Assembly: GCF_010747475.1 (NCBI RefSeq)
Contig: NZ_VSLZ01000003.1
Coordinates: forward strand, 558,001-622,000
Reading direction: 5' to 3'
Length of the DNA stretch: 64,000 nt
Origin: Halorussus sp. MSC15.2
GTDB lineage: Archaea; Halobacteriota; Halobacteria; Halobacteriales; Haladaptataceae
Positions within the stretch are counted from its first letter, which is position 1; every line of letters begins with the position of its first letter. A model generated the notes under the pieces. The model saw only the letters and a program-made list of their open reading frames with translations, did not search any database and was not told the DNA's origin. Of this stretch, positions 8,978 to 17,431 are shown one piece after another. Made by a program: the position numbers and the translations under genes.

Positions 8978-9568
8978 ATGGCAAAAAGTTTCTACTCCCA
9001 CATCAAGGACGCGTGGAAAGACCCCGGCGACGGCGACCTCGCCGAACTGCAGTGGCAGCGCAAGCAGGACTGGCGCGACCAAGGCGCTATCGAGCGCATC
9101 GAACGCCCGACTCGCCTCGACAAGGCCCGCGAACTGGGCTACAAGGCAAAGCAGGGCGTCGTCCTCGCCCGCGTCAGCGTCCGCAAAGGCTCGGCCCGCA
9201 AGGAGCGGTTCAAGGCGGGCCGACGCTCGAAGCGGCAGGGTGTCAACCGAGTCTACCGACGCAAGAACCTCCAGCGCATCGGTGAGGAGCGCGCCAGTCG
9301 GAAGTACCGCAACCTGCGCGTGCTGAACTCCTACTGGGTCGGCGAAGACGGCAGCCAGAAGTGGTTCGAAGTGATTCTGCTGGACCCGGAGCATCCGGCC
9401 ATCGAGAACGACGACGACCTCAACTGGATTTGCGACGACTCCCACAAGGGCCGGGCCTTCCGCGGCCTGACCAGCGCCGGAAAGAGCAACCGCGGACTCC
9501 AGCAGCGCGGCAAGGGCACGGAACACACCCGCCCGAGCAACAACGGCGGTCAGGGTCGCGGGAAGTAA
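8978..9568 (+). CDS. rpl15e: 50S ribosomal protein L15e
   Basis: 196 residues, the usual length, beginning MAKSFYSHIKDAWKDP, with the conserved basic core (LGYKAKQGVVLARVSVRKG, about 50-70) and RKYRNLRVLNSYWVGEDG near 108. The protein is rich in Arg/Lys at rRNA-contact positions, unlike its acidic neighbours. L15e is an archaeal/eukaryotic-type component of the large subunit that binds 23S rRNA. GGTGAT is the ribosome-binding site. The gene stands alone behind a structured leader and is not in a ribosomal-protein operon here. Confidence 0.98.
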   Translation: MAKSFYSHIKDAWKDPGDGDLAELQWQRKQDWRDQGAIERIERPTRLDKARELGYKAKQGVVLARVSVRKGSARKERFKAGRRSKRQGVNRVYRRKNLQRIGEERASRKYRNLRVLNSYWVGEDGSQKWFEVILLDPEHPAIENDDDLNWICDDSHKGRAFRGLTSAGKSNRGLQQRGKGTEHTRPSNNGGQGRGK

Positions 9569-9700
9569 CGTCTACTCCATTTCGTTCCATTCTTCGGCCG
9601 GTATCGGACCCGACAGCGGCGGGAGAACATGTAATCGTGGGTCGCTACGCGACCGTCGAAAAGAACTCGGTCCGAGGACTCGGAGCCGCCTGATTTCGGT

Positions 9701-9817
9701 TCAGTAGCAACAGGGGTCCGCGCACGTGTACGACGGACAAGCGGCGGCACCATCGTCGAAGTCGTTGTTGGTGTCGAACTCTGCGTCGAACTGGGAGCGA
9801 AGGTCGTCTCGGTTCAT
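9701..9817 (-). CDS. lanA: Putative class II lanthipeptide precursor (LanA)
   Basis: 38 codons between ATG at 9817 and TGA. Residues 1-26 form an acidic leader (MNRDDLRSQF at the start, 7 Asp among the first 22, ending DDGAAA), and residues 27-38 form a Cys-rich core CPSYTCADPCCY. The core has one Ser (29) and one Thr (31), which LanM could dehydrate, and four Cys (27, 32, 36, 37), so up to two (methyl)lanthionine rings are possible with Cys to spare. The DGAAA stretch resembles a double-glycine-like cleavage boundary. The gene is downstream of and on the same strand as lanM, behind its own AT-rich promoter. Cysteine is rare in the exported proteins of this window. No export or protease gene adjoins it. 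Function as a precursor is inferred from composition and linkage. Confidence 0.72.
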   Translation of the reverse strand: MNRDDLRSQFDAEFDTNNDFDDGAAACPSYTCADPCCY

Positions 9818-9975
9818 GAGTATCACTTAGGCACCTGTTACCACGGCGCCCATAGAGACGGTTACTCCGGCCATACTTGAATTTTTCTAATACTTAATTT
9901 ATTAATTTAATATTTGAACGATTCAGGCGTTTTCTCTGTTGTGTTACTAAACGCGGGAGCAGAGAGTCCGAGAAG
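9818..9975 (-). promoter_or_regulatory. AT-rich promoter between lanM and lanA
   Basis: The 158 bases contain an unusually AT-rich tract (about 9880-9915) within GC-rich surroundings, including the tandem direct repeat TTAATTTA at 9894-9901 and 9902-9909. Read on the minus strand it offers several TATA-like boxes (for example AAATTAAGTATTAG), which would start a transcript around 9865 with a leader of about 45 bases. GTGAT lies just before the lanA ATG. It implies that lanA can be expressed independently of lanM. Confidence 0.5.
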
Positions 9976-12900
9976 TCACTCCCAGAGGAGAGCGCAGGGG
10001 AGCGCCTCGGGGTTGTTCGCCCGCAACATCGTGTATCCGATTCCCGAGAGTCCGAGGAAGAACGTCGGGTCGGGCACTTCACGGGTCTTCGCGTGGACGC
10101 AGTACGTTCCGGTTTCGCGCTTCCGGGCGAGGACGCCGCCGAGGAGACTACGCGCTTCACTGGACCGGCGGCCGAGTCGCTGCTCGGTTTCGAGCAGGAA
10201 CTCGGCCCGACCGGCGTTCCCACAGCAGAGGTGGTCGAGGTCGTGGAGGTCTCCGGACGGGAAGCTTTCGACCGCGCGTTCGAGACCCCGCTCGGCCCGG
10301 TCGTCGGTGACGTACTCCGTCATGCCGAGGCGAGAGAGACCGACGCCGCTCCGACCGTGACACCACTGGTCGGGGAACTGCGTCATCTGTTCGACGTCTC
10401 GGTAGTTGGGCCAGTTTTGCTCCGACTCGGAGAACGCCCGCGACTCGAATTCGAGCGCTTCCAGCGCGGCCTTCCGGTATTCGGAGCGACCGGTCGCGTC
10501 CGAGAGACGGACCAGCGCGTACGCGATGCCGCCGACTCCGTGCGCGAACCCGACCAGCGGCGTGGTCTCGTCCACGGTCTTCCAGACGGGAACGCCACCC
10601 TCGGACTCGACGCGCGAGTCGAGGAGGTGGTCGCCACATTCGACCGCGGCCTCCAGCAACGCGAGTGACTCCCGCCGGTCGTACAGTGCGAGCAGGCCGA
10701 GAATCGTGCCAGCGCTCCCGCCGACCACATCGTAGGTCTCGTCCACCTCGACGACTTCTGGCGTAAGCAAATCGGCCACCTTCGTCGCGTCGGCCAAGAG
10801 GTCGGCGTCTCCCAGCAGGTCGGCGGTCACTCCGAGACCGTAGGCAACCGCGCCGATACCGGTCGTGCCACCGGAGTTCCGTGGTGTAAGCAGGTCGTCG
10901 TCCGACCGAAGCGCGTCGCGGACGGGACCGACGGCGTCGAGCGCGAACTCCCGATATCGTTCCTCGCCGGTCACGCGGTAGAGACCAGCACCGAACAGTC
11001 CGATTCCGCACCGGCCGATGTACAGCGACCCGTAAGCCGGTCGGAGCGAGAACGGGTCTCGGTCGTCCTGACTCCCGGTCTGTGGCTCTATCGAGGCCCA
11101 ATGATACGTCCCGTCCTCGGTCTCGAACGCCGCCCCTTCGACCCGGTCGAACAGGTCGGTCGCCTCGCGTTGGAGTCGTTCGCCGTCCACCGATTCGTAG
11201 CCGACCGACGACTGAGTTCCGGGAGTCGCATCCGGGTTCGGGACTGCGGCGAGGCTACCGCGGACGAGTTCGACCTGCTCGCGCATGTCCGACCGGGAAG
11301 CCGACTCGATACGACGCCGAGCGCGACTGATTCCCGACGCGTCGGCCTCGACATCTATCGGCGATTCCCGAATTCGGAGCGCGGTCTCATCGGTTCGGCA
11401 GGTGAACCGCGGCGGGTCGAGGCGCTTCAGCACCCGCATCTCGGCGTCGCAGAGCGGCCACGGTTTCGGGTCGCCGATTCGCCCGTTGCAGAACGGGACG
11501 GCCAACTCCTCCATCTCGATGCCGAACCGCGCCCCGTCTTCGAGACACGACCGAGAAGTCATCGACTTGACGAGGGCGCCGTACTCCAACGTCGGTCGGT
11601 AGACGACCCGATTTTCGACCGACTCGAACGCGTCGAGGAGACCGATTTCGTCGGCCAATCGCCCATCGTCGTGCAACTCCAGCACGGTCTCGTAGGTCGT
11701 CTCGAAGCCGTCTACGATGGTGTCCAGATACTCGTCCGGTGAGTGCGGTTCGCCGTCCACGGTCGGCACGTTCTCGCTCCGGTCCACGCTCGGTGACTCC
11801 TCTACGACCGACATCACGTCGGTGTCGGCGGCCACGATACGGGGATAAGAGGACCCCTCGCGTTCGACTTCCTCCCCGGAGACGGCGATGCCCGAAGTCG
11901 CTTTCAGCATCTCGAAATCGAGGTCGGCGCTGGCGTTCCGGACGCCGTAGGGGAGAAGCAGCGTCAAGAGGACGCTATCGTCTCTGAGCGCTCCGACCCC
12001 GGTCCGCGACGGCCGTCGGTGCGACCCGACGTAGGGATGGAGGACGGTTTCGGCGTCCACCAGCGTCGGGTGTTCGCCCGCCGTGACGAGGTTCTCGATT
12101 TGGCAGTCTCGGAATTCGAGGAAGTAGGCGACGCAGACGAGCGCACCTGCCCGCTGGTAGTAGCGTTCGACGGCCTCACGGTCGGCGCAGTCGTCGCGTT
12201 CGACCCACTCCATCCACCCGTAGCCGTCGCCTGCGACGTACGTCGGCGTCTCGAAGTCGGGAACCGAAAGGTAGTCGTTCAGGCGGTCGAGTATGCGATA
12301 AAACGTCTCTCCAGCGGTGACGCTCCGGGGCTTGTACGCGACAGTAACGCCGGAATCGAACGCTATGCGCATCACCGCGCGGCCATCACCGTGGGTGTCG
12401 TCGGCGAGCGGTTCGAGGGTCGTCACCGCTCCCAGTTCGCCGGTCACGCCGAACTCGTCGGCGAGTCGGTCTCGGTCGGCGCGCAGTCGACGGGAGAACT
12501 CCCGAAGATGTTCGTCCCATTGGCGAATTTGCGTGGCGAGCAATCGGGCGAACACCGGATATCGCTGACAGAGTTCGGCCAGTCCGCCGGTGAACAGGTG
12601 GTTCACGAACTGCTCGTAGTATTCGGTCGGCGGTTCGTCGAACTCGTCCGGGTCCGCAAACGCCAATTCGCGGTCGTGAGACGCGACGAACGTCTTGAAC
12701 TCGACGTAGAGAACCCGCAGAAACCAACTCTCGAACCGATTCCGGAGCCACTCTGCCATCGTTCCGATGGCTTCCGCAGAAAGCGCGTCCCGAACGGGGT
12801 CTTCGGGGAGTCGGTCGCGGGCGTACGCCGCGACTGCGGCCGAGAGTTCGGCGAAGCGCCGTTCTCGCTCTCGTTCGTCACCAAGTTCGCCGTTCGACCC

Positions 12901-13248
12901 CCGGTCCGGGCCGAAACTCTCGGGCAGGTCGTCGGGGTCGAACTCCTGTACCACGCCGACGAGTTCTTCGAGGCGTTCGACCCACTCGGGGAGCGGTTCG
13001 TCCTCGGCCAGTTTCTCCGACCGAATCGACTCCCGACAGACGTCTTCGGTCACTTCGAGGCGGTCGAGTCGCTGGCTAAATGCCTCGTCGTCGGGAAATC
13101 GCTCGCGCCATTCCTCGAGGAGTTCCTCCACCTCGGACTCGTCCCGGCCGGTCGGTTCGAGTGCGTCAGGGTCGGCTAGCCGTTCGTGGAGCGTCCGTGC
13201 ACGTCCGGCGAGGACGCGCTTCTGCTCGCTATCGAAAACGTCGTTCAT
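9976..13248 (-). CDS. lanM: Class II lanthipeptide synthetase LanM (CCG zinc-site type)
   Basis: 1090 residues, a full-length bifunctional LanM. The N-terminal dehydratase domain (DUF4135, roughly 200-600) shows the kinase-like motifs VAYKPRS (Lys306), RDCQIEN (381-386) and LVDAETVLHP; it would phosphorylate and eliminate Ser/Thr in the precursor. The C-terminal LanC-like cyclase domain (about 720-1090) has the alpha/alpha-barrel GxG repeats, WCHGRSG (Cys963) and LCCGNAG (Cys1008-Cys1009), giving a three-Cys zinc site rather than the usual Cys-Cys-His. No peptidase domain or transmembrane segment is present, so action is cytosolic. GAGAGG precedes the ATG and TTTACTTATTTC at 13310-13321 is a likely TATA region. 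The precursor gene follows 158 bases downstream; no transporter or immunity gene is adjacent. Confidence 0.92.
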   Translation of the reverse strand: MNDVFDSEQKRVLAGRARTLHERLADPDALEPTGRDESEVEELLEEWRERFPDDEAFSQRLDRLEVTEDVCRESIRSEKLAEDEPLPEWVERLEELVGVVQEFDPDDLPESFGPDRGSNGELGDERERERRFAELSAAVAAYARDRLPEDPVRDALSAEAIGTMAEWLRNRFESWFLRVLYVEFKTFVASHDRELAFADPDEFDEPPTEYYEQFVNHLFTGGLAELCQRYPVFARLLATQIRQWDEHLREFSRRLRADRDRLADEFGVTGELGAVTTLEPLADDTHGDGRAVMRIAFDSGVTVAYKPRSVTAGETFYRILDRLNDYLSVPDFETPTYVAGDGYGWMEWVERDDCADREAVERYYQRAGALVCVAYFLEFRDCQIENLVTAGEHPTLVDAETVLHPYVGSHRRPSRTGVGALRDDSVLLTLLLPYGVRNASADLDFEMLKATSGIAVSGEEVEREGSSYPRIVAADTDVMSVVEESPSVDRSENVPTVDGEPHSPDEYLDTIVDGFETTYETVLELHDDGRLADEIGLLDAFESVENRVVYRPTLEYGALVKSMTSRSCLEDGARFGIEMEELAVPFCNGRIGDPKPWPLCDAEMRVLKRLDPPRFTCRTDETALRIRESPIDVEADASGISRARRRIESASRSDMREQVELVRGSLAAVPNPDATPGTQSSVGYESVDGERLQREATDLFDRVEGAAFETEDGTYHWASIEPQTGSQDDRDPFSLRPAYGSLYIGRCGIGLFGAGLYRVTGEERYREFALDAVGPVRDALRSDDDLLTPRNSGGTTGIGAVAYGLGVTADLLGDADLLADATKVADLLTPEVVEVDETYDVVGGSAGTILGLLALYDRRESLALLEAAVECGDHLLDSRVESEGGVPVWKTVDETTPLVGFAHGVGGIAYALVRLSDATGRSEYRKAALEALEFESRAFSESEQNWPNYRDVEQMTQFPDQWCHGRSGVGLSRLGMTEYVTDDRAERGLERAVESFPSGDLHDLDHLCCGNAGRAEFLLETEQRLGRRSSEARSLLGGVLARKRETGTYCVHAKTREVPDPTFFLGLSGIGYTMLRANNPEALPCALLWE

Positions 13249-13474
13249 AGCCTCTCACTCCCGGTATTTTCGTTCGGTATCGGGGACACGGAGGAAATAT
13301 TACAGGGTAGAAATAAGTAAATTTCTCTAGTTAGAACTTTTCTACGTGCCGTCAGAGTGAGGGGAATATTCGCTCGCGGCGGAGAGGGTTAGCGCGGAGA
13401 CTTCGACCGGTGAATCCGGGAGCCTCCGAATCTCCGACCGCGGATTTATACCTGAAAGCGCCTAACCCCCGGCT

Positions 13475-14308
13475 ATGAGTCTCTCGCTGGACCCGACGCA
13501 ACTCGACCGCTACTCCCGGCACATCATCATGGACGAGGTGGGACCGGAGGGCCAGCAAGCCCTGCTCGACGCCGCCGTGCTGGTAATCGGCGCGGGCGGA
13601 CTGGGCGCGCCGGTCGTCCAGTACCTCGCGGCCGCGGGCGTGGGCACACTCGGCGTCGCCGACGACGACGAAGTCGAACTGAGCAACCTCCAGCGCCAGA
13701 TAATCCACGGCAACGACGACGTGGGCCGCCCGAAAGTCGAGTCGGCGGCCGACTTCGTGGCCGACCTCAACCCCGACGTGGACGTGCAGACCCACGAGGT
13801 CCGAGTCGAACCCGACAACGTGGAGGACCTCGTCGCCGACTACGACTTCGTTGTGGACGCCACCGACAACTTCCGGACGCGCTACCTCGTCAACGACGCC
13901 TGCACGCTCTCGGGCACGCCGTTCTCCCACGGCGCTATCTACAAGTTCGAGGGGCAGGTCACCACGTTCACCACGGAGGGACCGTGCTACCGGTGTCTGT
14001 TCCCCGAAGCGCCCCCCGAGGGGATGGTCGCCGACTGCGCGAGTACCGGCGTGCTGGGCGTCCTCCCCGGCACTATCGGTAACATTCAGGCCACCGAGAC
14101 GGTCAAGTACCTGCTCTGCGAGGGCGCAGGTCTCGACGCGGCCGAACTGCTCGACGGCCGGATGGTGTTCTACGACGCGATGGCGATGTCGTTCGAGGAA
14201 GTCGAGTTCCGTCAGAATCCCGACTGCCCGGTCTGCGGCGACGACCCCATCGAAACGCTTTCGCAGGTGGAGTACGCCGAGGAGTCCTGCCCGGTGAACG
14301 CCGACTGA
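13475..14308 (+). CDS. ubaA: SAMP-activating E1-like enzyme UbaA (MoeB/ThiF family)
   Basis: 277 residues. An N-terminal Arg-rich adenylation segment (RYSRHIIMDEVGPEGQ) precedes the Rossmann motif VIGAGGLGAPV and the DDDEVELSNLQRQI segment that contacts ATP. The active-site cysteine is probably in VADCASTGVLGVLPG, and paired CYRCLF and CPVCGDD supply the zinc ligands. In haloarchaea this E1 adenylates the ubiquitin-like SAMP proteins, serving protein sampylation as well as tRNA thiolation and molybdopterin sulfur transfer. TTTATACC at 13445-13452 lies 27 bases before the ATG, giving a leaderless mRNA. It is divergent from lanM; a functional link between the two is not indicated. Confidence 0.93.
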   Translation: MSLSLDPTQLDRYSRHIIMDEVGPEGQQALLDAAVLVIGAGGLGAPVVQYLAAAGVGTLGVADDDEVELSNLQRQIIHGNDDVGRPKVESAADFVADLNPDVDVQTHEVRVEPDNVEDLVADYDFVVDATDNFRTRYLVNDACTLSGTPFSHGAIYKFEGQVTTFTTEGPCYRCLFPEAPPEGMVADCASTGVLGVLPGTIGNIQATETVKYLLCEGAGLDAAELLDGRMVFYDAMAMSFEEVEFRQNPDCPVCGDDPIETLSQVEYAEESCPVNAD

Positions 14309-14420
14309 GAGCGCGCGACCGAACTGGTTCGCCACAGGATTTACGCTTCTCTACTTCTGGGAATCACTGTCTGTTTATATGCCTTCTCCGGCCGTCGATT
14401 CGAACGTAAGGTGAACGACG

Positions 14421-14990
14421 ATGGCAACTACAGAAATCAACACCCGAGTCAACGAGTTCGAGAGCACGGTCGGCGGCGTCACGGTCCGGGGCGAGGCCCA
14501 CAGTCTGAGCGCGTGGTTCGTGCTGGCGCTCCGACTCATGATGGGGTACGCGTTCCTCCACGCCGGACTCGACAAACTGCTGGCGGCGGAACCCTTCAGC
14601 GCGACCGGCTACCTGCTGAACGCGGTTCCGGAGGCGAGTCCGCTCTACGAGACGTTCCAGTGGATGGGCCAGACTCCGTGGTTCGCCGACTTCCTCGCGA
14701 TTGCCGTCCCGTGGGGCGAGACGCTCGTCGGTCTCGCCCTGCTCGCGGGTCTCCTGACCCGCCTCGCGGCGTTCTTCGGCGCGTTCATGATGCTGCTGTT
14801 CTACTTCGGCAACTGGGACGTCGCCCACGGCTTCATCAACGGCGACTTCGCGTACATGCTCGTGTTCCTCTCGGTCGCGGCGTTCGGCGCGGGCCGCATC
14901 CTCGGACTCGACGCCGTCGTCGAGAACTACGACCTCGGCGGCCGAACGCTGGTCGAGACGTACCCGCGACTCCGGTACGTCCTCGGCTGA
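14421..14990 (+). CDS. DoxX-family membrane protein
   Basis: 189 residues with four predicted membrane helices (about 29-45, 88-110, 112-130, 138-155) after a soluble N-terminus. The segment LRLMMGYAFLHAGLDKLLAAEPF and the later PWGETLVGLALLAGLLTRLAAFFGAF match the DoxX pattern; the family includes the small subunit of thiosulfate:quinone oxidoreductase and many proteins of unknown role. AAGGTGA precedes the ATG and a TTTATAT box lies at about 14373-14380. No partner subunit (DoxA) is nearby, so a quinone-linked activity is unproven. Confidence 0.85.
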   Translation: MATTEINTRVNEFESTVGGVTVRGEAHSLSAWFVLALRLMMGYAFLHAGLDKLLAAEPFSATGYLLNAVPEASPLYETFQWMGQTPWFADFLAIAVPWGETLVGLALLAGLLTRLAAFFGAFMMLLFYFGNWDVAHGFINGDFAYMLVFLSVAAFGAGRILGLDAVVENYDLGGRTLVETYPRLRYVLG

Positions 14991-15020
14991 ACACCCGTAA
15001 TTTTTGACGAGAGGTACTGG

Positions 15021-15638
15021 CTACGGTTCGGCCACGCGCACCGTGAACGTCCATTCGTACTCCCGTCCATCGACGCGGTAGGTTTCGCCGAACCGATACT
15101 CGCCCGGCGGCATACAGTGGTCGTTCTTCGGATAGTCCCACAGTTCGTAGGTCCGGGTGAGCGTCTCGCCAGCGTCCACGTCGAGTTCGACGGGACCACA
15201 CGGTTCGCCGACGAAGAAGTCCATCTCCGACGGTCGCCAGCACTCCTCGGCGGCCGGTTCGAACGCCTGTTCGTCCGAGCGCAGGAGGACCAACCGCGCG
15301 TCGCCTCCGCTTTTAGAGGCGGTGTGCTCGTCGGCGGGCGGACACGACTCGTAGCCCAGCGTCAGTCGGCGGTCGCCGCGGTTCGTCAACGAGAGTTCGA
15401 CCTCGGCGGTATGGTCGTCGGTGACCGTCGGTTCGACGGCCTCGACGGACGGTTCGAGGTCGAGTTGCGCGAGTCGGCCGGTTTCGAGCGATTCGACTGT
15501 TACGGTCCTGAACGCGTCTTCGGGCGGGGTTCGAGGCATCGTGGTCTGGTTCTGCGAGCGGAACCTCCGGAGGTTCGTACAACCGCCGAGAGCGACGAAC
15601 CCCGGGCCGAGCGCACGGAGAACCCGTCGCCGGTTCAT
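15021..15638 (-). CDS. Secreted lipoprotein of unknown function
   Basis: 205 residues beginning MNRRRVLRALGPGFVALGGC: a Tat-like RRR motif, a hydrophobic stretch and the lipobox ALGGC, so Cys20 should be lipid-modified and the protein held at the outer face of the membrane. The mature part contains an immunoglobulin-like beta pattern (AEVELSLTNRGDRRLTLGYESCPP, then LDVDAGETLTRTYELWDYP), often seen in haloarchaeal surface proteins. The start at 15638 is chosen because the signal begins there; upstream codons are not signal-like. Function unknown. Confidence 0.8.
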   Translation of the reverse strand: MNRRRVLRALGPGFVALGGCTNLRRFRSQNQTTMPRTPPEDAFRTVTVESLETGRLAQLDLEPSVEAVEPTVTDDHTAEVELSLTNRGDRRLTLGYESCPPADEHTASKSGGDARLVLLRSDEQAFEPAAEECWRPSEMDFFVGEPCGPVELDVDAGETLTRTYELWDYPKNDHCMPPGEYRFGETYRVDGREYEWTFTVRVAEP

Positions 15639-15648
15639 ACCCGGATAT

Positions 15649-15673
15649 CCACCGCTATCGACATAAGCGGTGG
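15649..15673. promoter_or_regulatory. Inverted repeat in divergent promoter
   Basis: CCACCGCT (15649-15656) and AGCGGTGG (15666-15673) form a perfect 8-bp inverted repeat with a nine-base spacer, immediately upstream of the lipoprotein start and about 70 bases before the divergent Tat-signal protein. It could be an operator or a hairpin in the lipoprotein leader. Confidence 0.35.
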
Positions 15674-15744
15674 AGATAGGCCAAACAGCGATTGTAGTAA
15701 CCGGAGGACATAATATTTGATAACCAACTGTTTTCAGACGTAGT

Positions 15745-16140
15745 ATGTCTGGAAATAACGGGAACGAAGGCCGAGACGACGAACAGACCGGAAGCCGACG
15801 GCGATTCCTGAAGCGAGTCGGTGGCGCAGGCGTCGCGGTCTCGTTCGGTGCGTCCGTCCCGAAATCCGCCACTGCGGCCGAGACCTCCGAATCGCAATCG
15901 TCGGTACAGAACGTGGTTCCCGTGCAATCGACCGGGAGGACCGCATCCGTGAATCCCGAAGACGTGCCGAGGGCCGACGAGAGCGACTACCAAGGCGACT
16001 TCGAAGTCCCGACCATGCTCACGATGAGTCCCGCGGAGTACCGGCGGATACAGGAGCGAGTGCAGCGCGGAGACTTCCCACAGCCGCCCGAGAGCGCGGT
16101 CCAGCGAGTCCCCCGGGAGAACGGAGGTGACGGCGAATGA
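15745..16140 (+). CDS. Small Tat-signal protein, translationally coupled to the next gene
   Basis: 131 residues. Residues 18-50 form a Tat signal (GSRRRFLKRVGGAGVAVSFGASVP, here in two parts around the twin Arg and the hydrophobic core). The mature part is short, polar and without recognisable domains (PTMLTMSPAEYRRIQERVQRGDF near 100). Its stop overlaps the next start in ATGA at 16137-16140. I recognise no family. Because the partner gene lacks any export signal, this protein may carry it across the membrane, or the pair may be an ancestral single gene split at the domain boundary. Confidence 0.75.
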   Translation: MSGNNGNEGRDDEQTGSRRRFLKRVGGAGVAVSFGASVPKSATAAETSESQSSVQNVVPVQSTGRTASVNPEDVPRADESDYQGDFEVPTMLTMSPAEYRRIQERVQRGDFPQPPESAVQRVPRENGGDGE

Positions 16141-17420
16141 ACGTCAGCAACGAGTACAAGGGGTTCGACTCGACCGACACGGGCTACCGACCGCCGGACG
16201 CCGGTCTCGCCGCAGGGCAGTCCAAGAACGTACAAGCGATAAACAGCCTATGGGGTATCTTCGACCAAGGGACCGGCAACCGCGAGTGGGACACCACGCT
16301 GACCGACTGGTTCTCAAACGTCATCCCCGACCCCGACAACACGAAGGTGTTCGACCCCAGAGCGACCTACGACTACGGCGCAGACCGATACATTCTCTGT
16401 GCGGTCGGGAAGGACAACAACACCGACGAGGGGTTCTGGCTGCTCTCGGCGTCTGACACGAGCGACCCGTACGACTCGTGGTCGAACACGCGAATCGACC
16501 TCTCGTCCAGCGACTACTGGGTGGACTTCCCGGGTCTCGGCGTAGACGAACACGGCATCATGCTTACCGGGAACATCTACGAGAGCGGGAAGGGGTTCCA
16601 GTACGCCTCCATCGTCGTCGTGGACAAGTCGGAACTCTACAATCAGGACAGCTACACCTACTGGCGGTACACGGAGGTGCAGAACCCCGACGGGTCGCAG
16701 GCCGCGACGATTCAACCCGCGGACGGACTCACCTCCGCGTCGAAGCAGTACCTCGTCAACAGCCAGTCCGGCGGCGGAGACACGTTGAGCCTCTACAAAA
16801 TCACGAACCCGGCCACGAGCAACCAGTACCTGAACAGCTACAGCGTCAGCGTCAACTCCTACAGCGCACCCCCAGAGGCCGAGCAACCCGACACGACGAC
16901 GAGCCTCCGCATCAGCGACGCCCGGTTGCGGAGCGCGACGGTCTACGCGAACGGGTCCGTGTGGGCGACTCACCACGTCGGCTACGACTGGGGTGACAGC
17001 GACACCGAGGCCATCGTCGCGTGGTACGAGGTAGACGTGTCGAGCGAGTCGGTCGTCCAGCAGGGCGGGTTCGGACTCGACGACAACTACCTCTTTTTCC
17101 CGTCCATCGCGGTCAACCCCAGCACCGACGACATGATGATAACGTACAACCGGACGAACGAGAGCAGCATCTACCCCGGCGTCAAGGTCGCCGGGCGGGA
17201 GTCGAGCGACGACTCCGGGTCGATAAAGGGGTACACGAACGTCAAGAGCGGCGAGTCGGCCTACGACCCCTCGTCGAGCGACCCCGAGCGGTGGGGCGAC
17301 TACACCGCGATGTCGCTGGACGCCAGCGACCAGTCGAAGTTCTGGCTGTACGGCGAGTACGGTCTCGATTCGAGTAATCAGGACGAGTACGGAATGTGGA
17401 CGGCGCGGGCGAACTGGTAA
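16137..17420 (+). CDS. Beta-propeller-like protein without its own signal peptide
   Basis: 427 acidic residues, rich in Asp/Ser/Tyr/Trp, with repeated blade-like segments (TYDYGADRYILCAVG; DYWVDFPGLGVDEHGIMLTGNIY; DARLRSATVYANGSVWATHHVGYDW) and a closing RWGDYTAMSLD motif resembling those in sialidase/BNR-type propellers. No signal peptide or membrane helix is present, although the composition is that of an exported haloarchaeal protein. It overlaps the upstream Tat-signal gene by four bases (ATGA), which suggests coupled translation and possibly co-export. Ligand or catalytic activity cannot be assigned. Confidence 0.75.
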   Translation: MNVSNEYKGFDSTDTGYRPPDAGLAAGQSKNVQAINSLWGIFDQGTGNREWDTTLTDWFSNVIPDPDNTKVFDPRATYDYGADRYILCAVGKDNNTDEGFWLLSASDTSDPYDSWSNTRIDLSSSDYWVDFPGLGVDEHGIMLTGNIYESGKGFQYASIVVVDKSELYNQDSYTYWRYTEVQNPDGSQAATIQPADGLTSASKQYLVNSQSGGGDTLSLYKITNPATSNQYLNSYSVSVNSYSAPPEAEQPDTTTSLRISDARLRSATVYANGSVWATHHVGYDWGDSDTEAIVAWYEVDVSSESVVQQGGFGLDDNYLFFPSIAVNPSTDDMMITYNRTNESSIYPGVKVAGRESSDDSGSIKGYTNVKSGESAYDPSSSDPERWGDYTAMSLDASDQSKFWLYGEYGLDSSNQDEYGMWTARANW

Positions 17421-17431
17421 CCCCTGAGCGT

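Noticed and set aside
9550-9753. 67-codon minus-strand frame beside lanA as a second precursor
   Set aside because: It overlaps the 3' end of rpl15e and part of lanA, is basic, has one Cys and no leader-like part.
9880-9915. AT-rich block as a replication origin
   Set aside because: No ORB-type repeats and no Orc1/Cdc6 gene are near; a promoter explains it.
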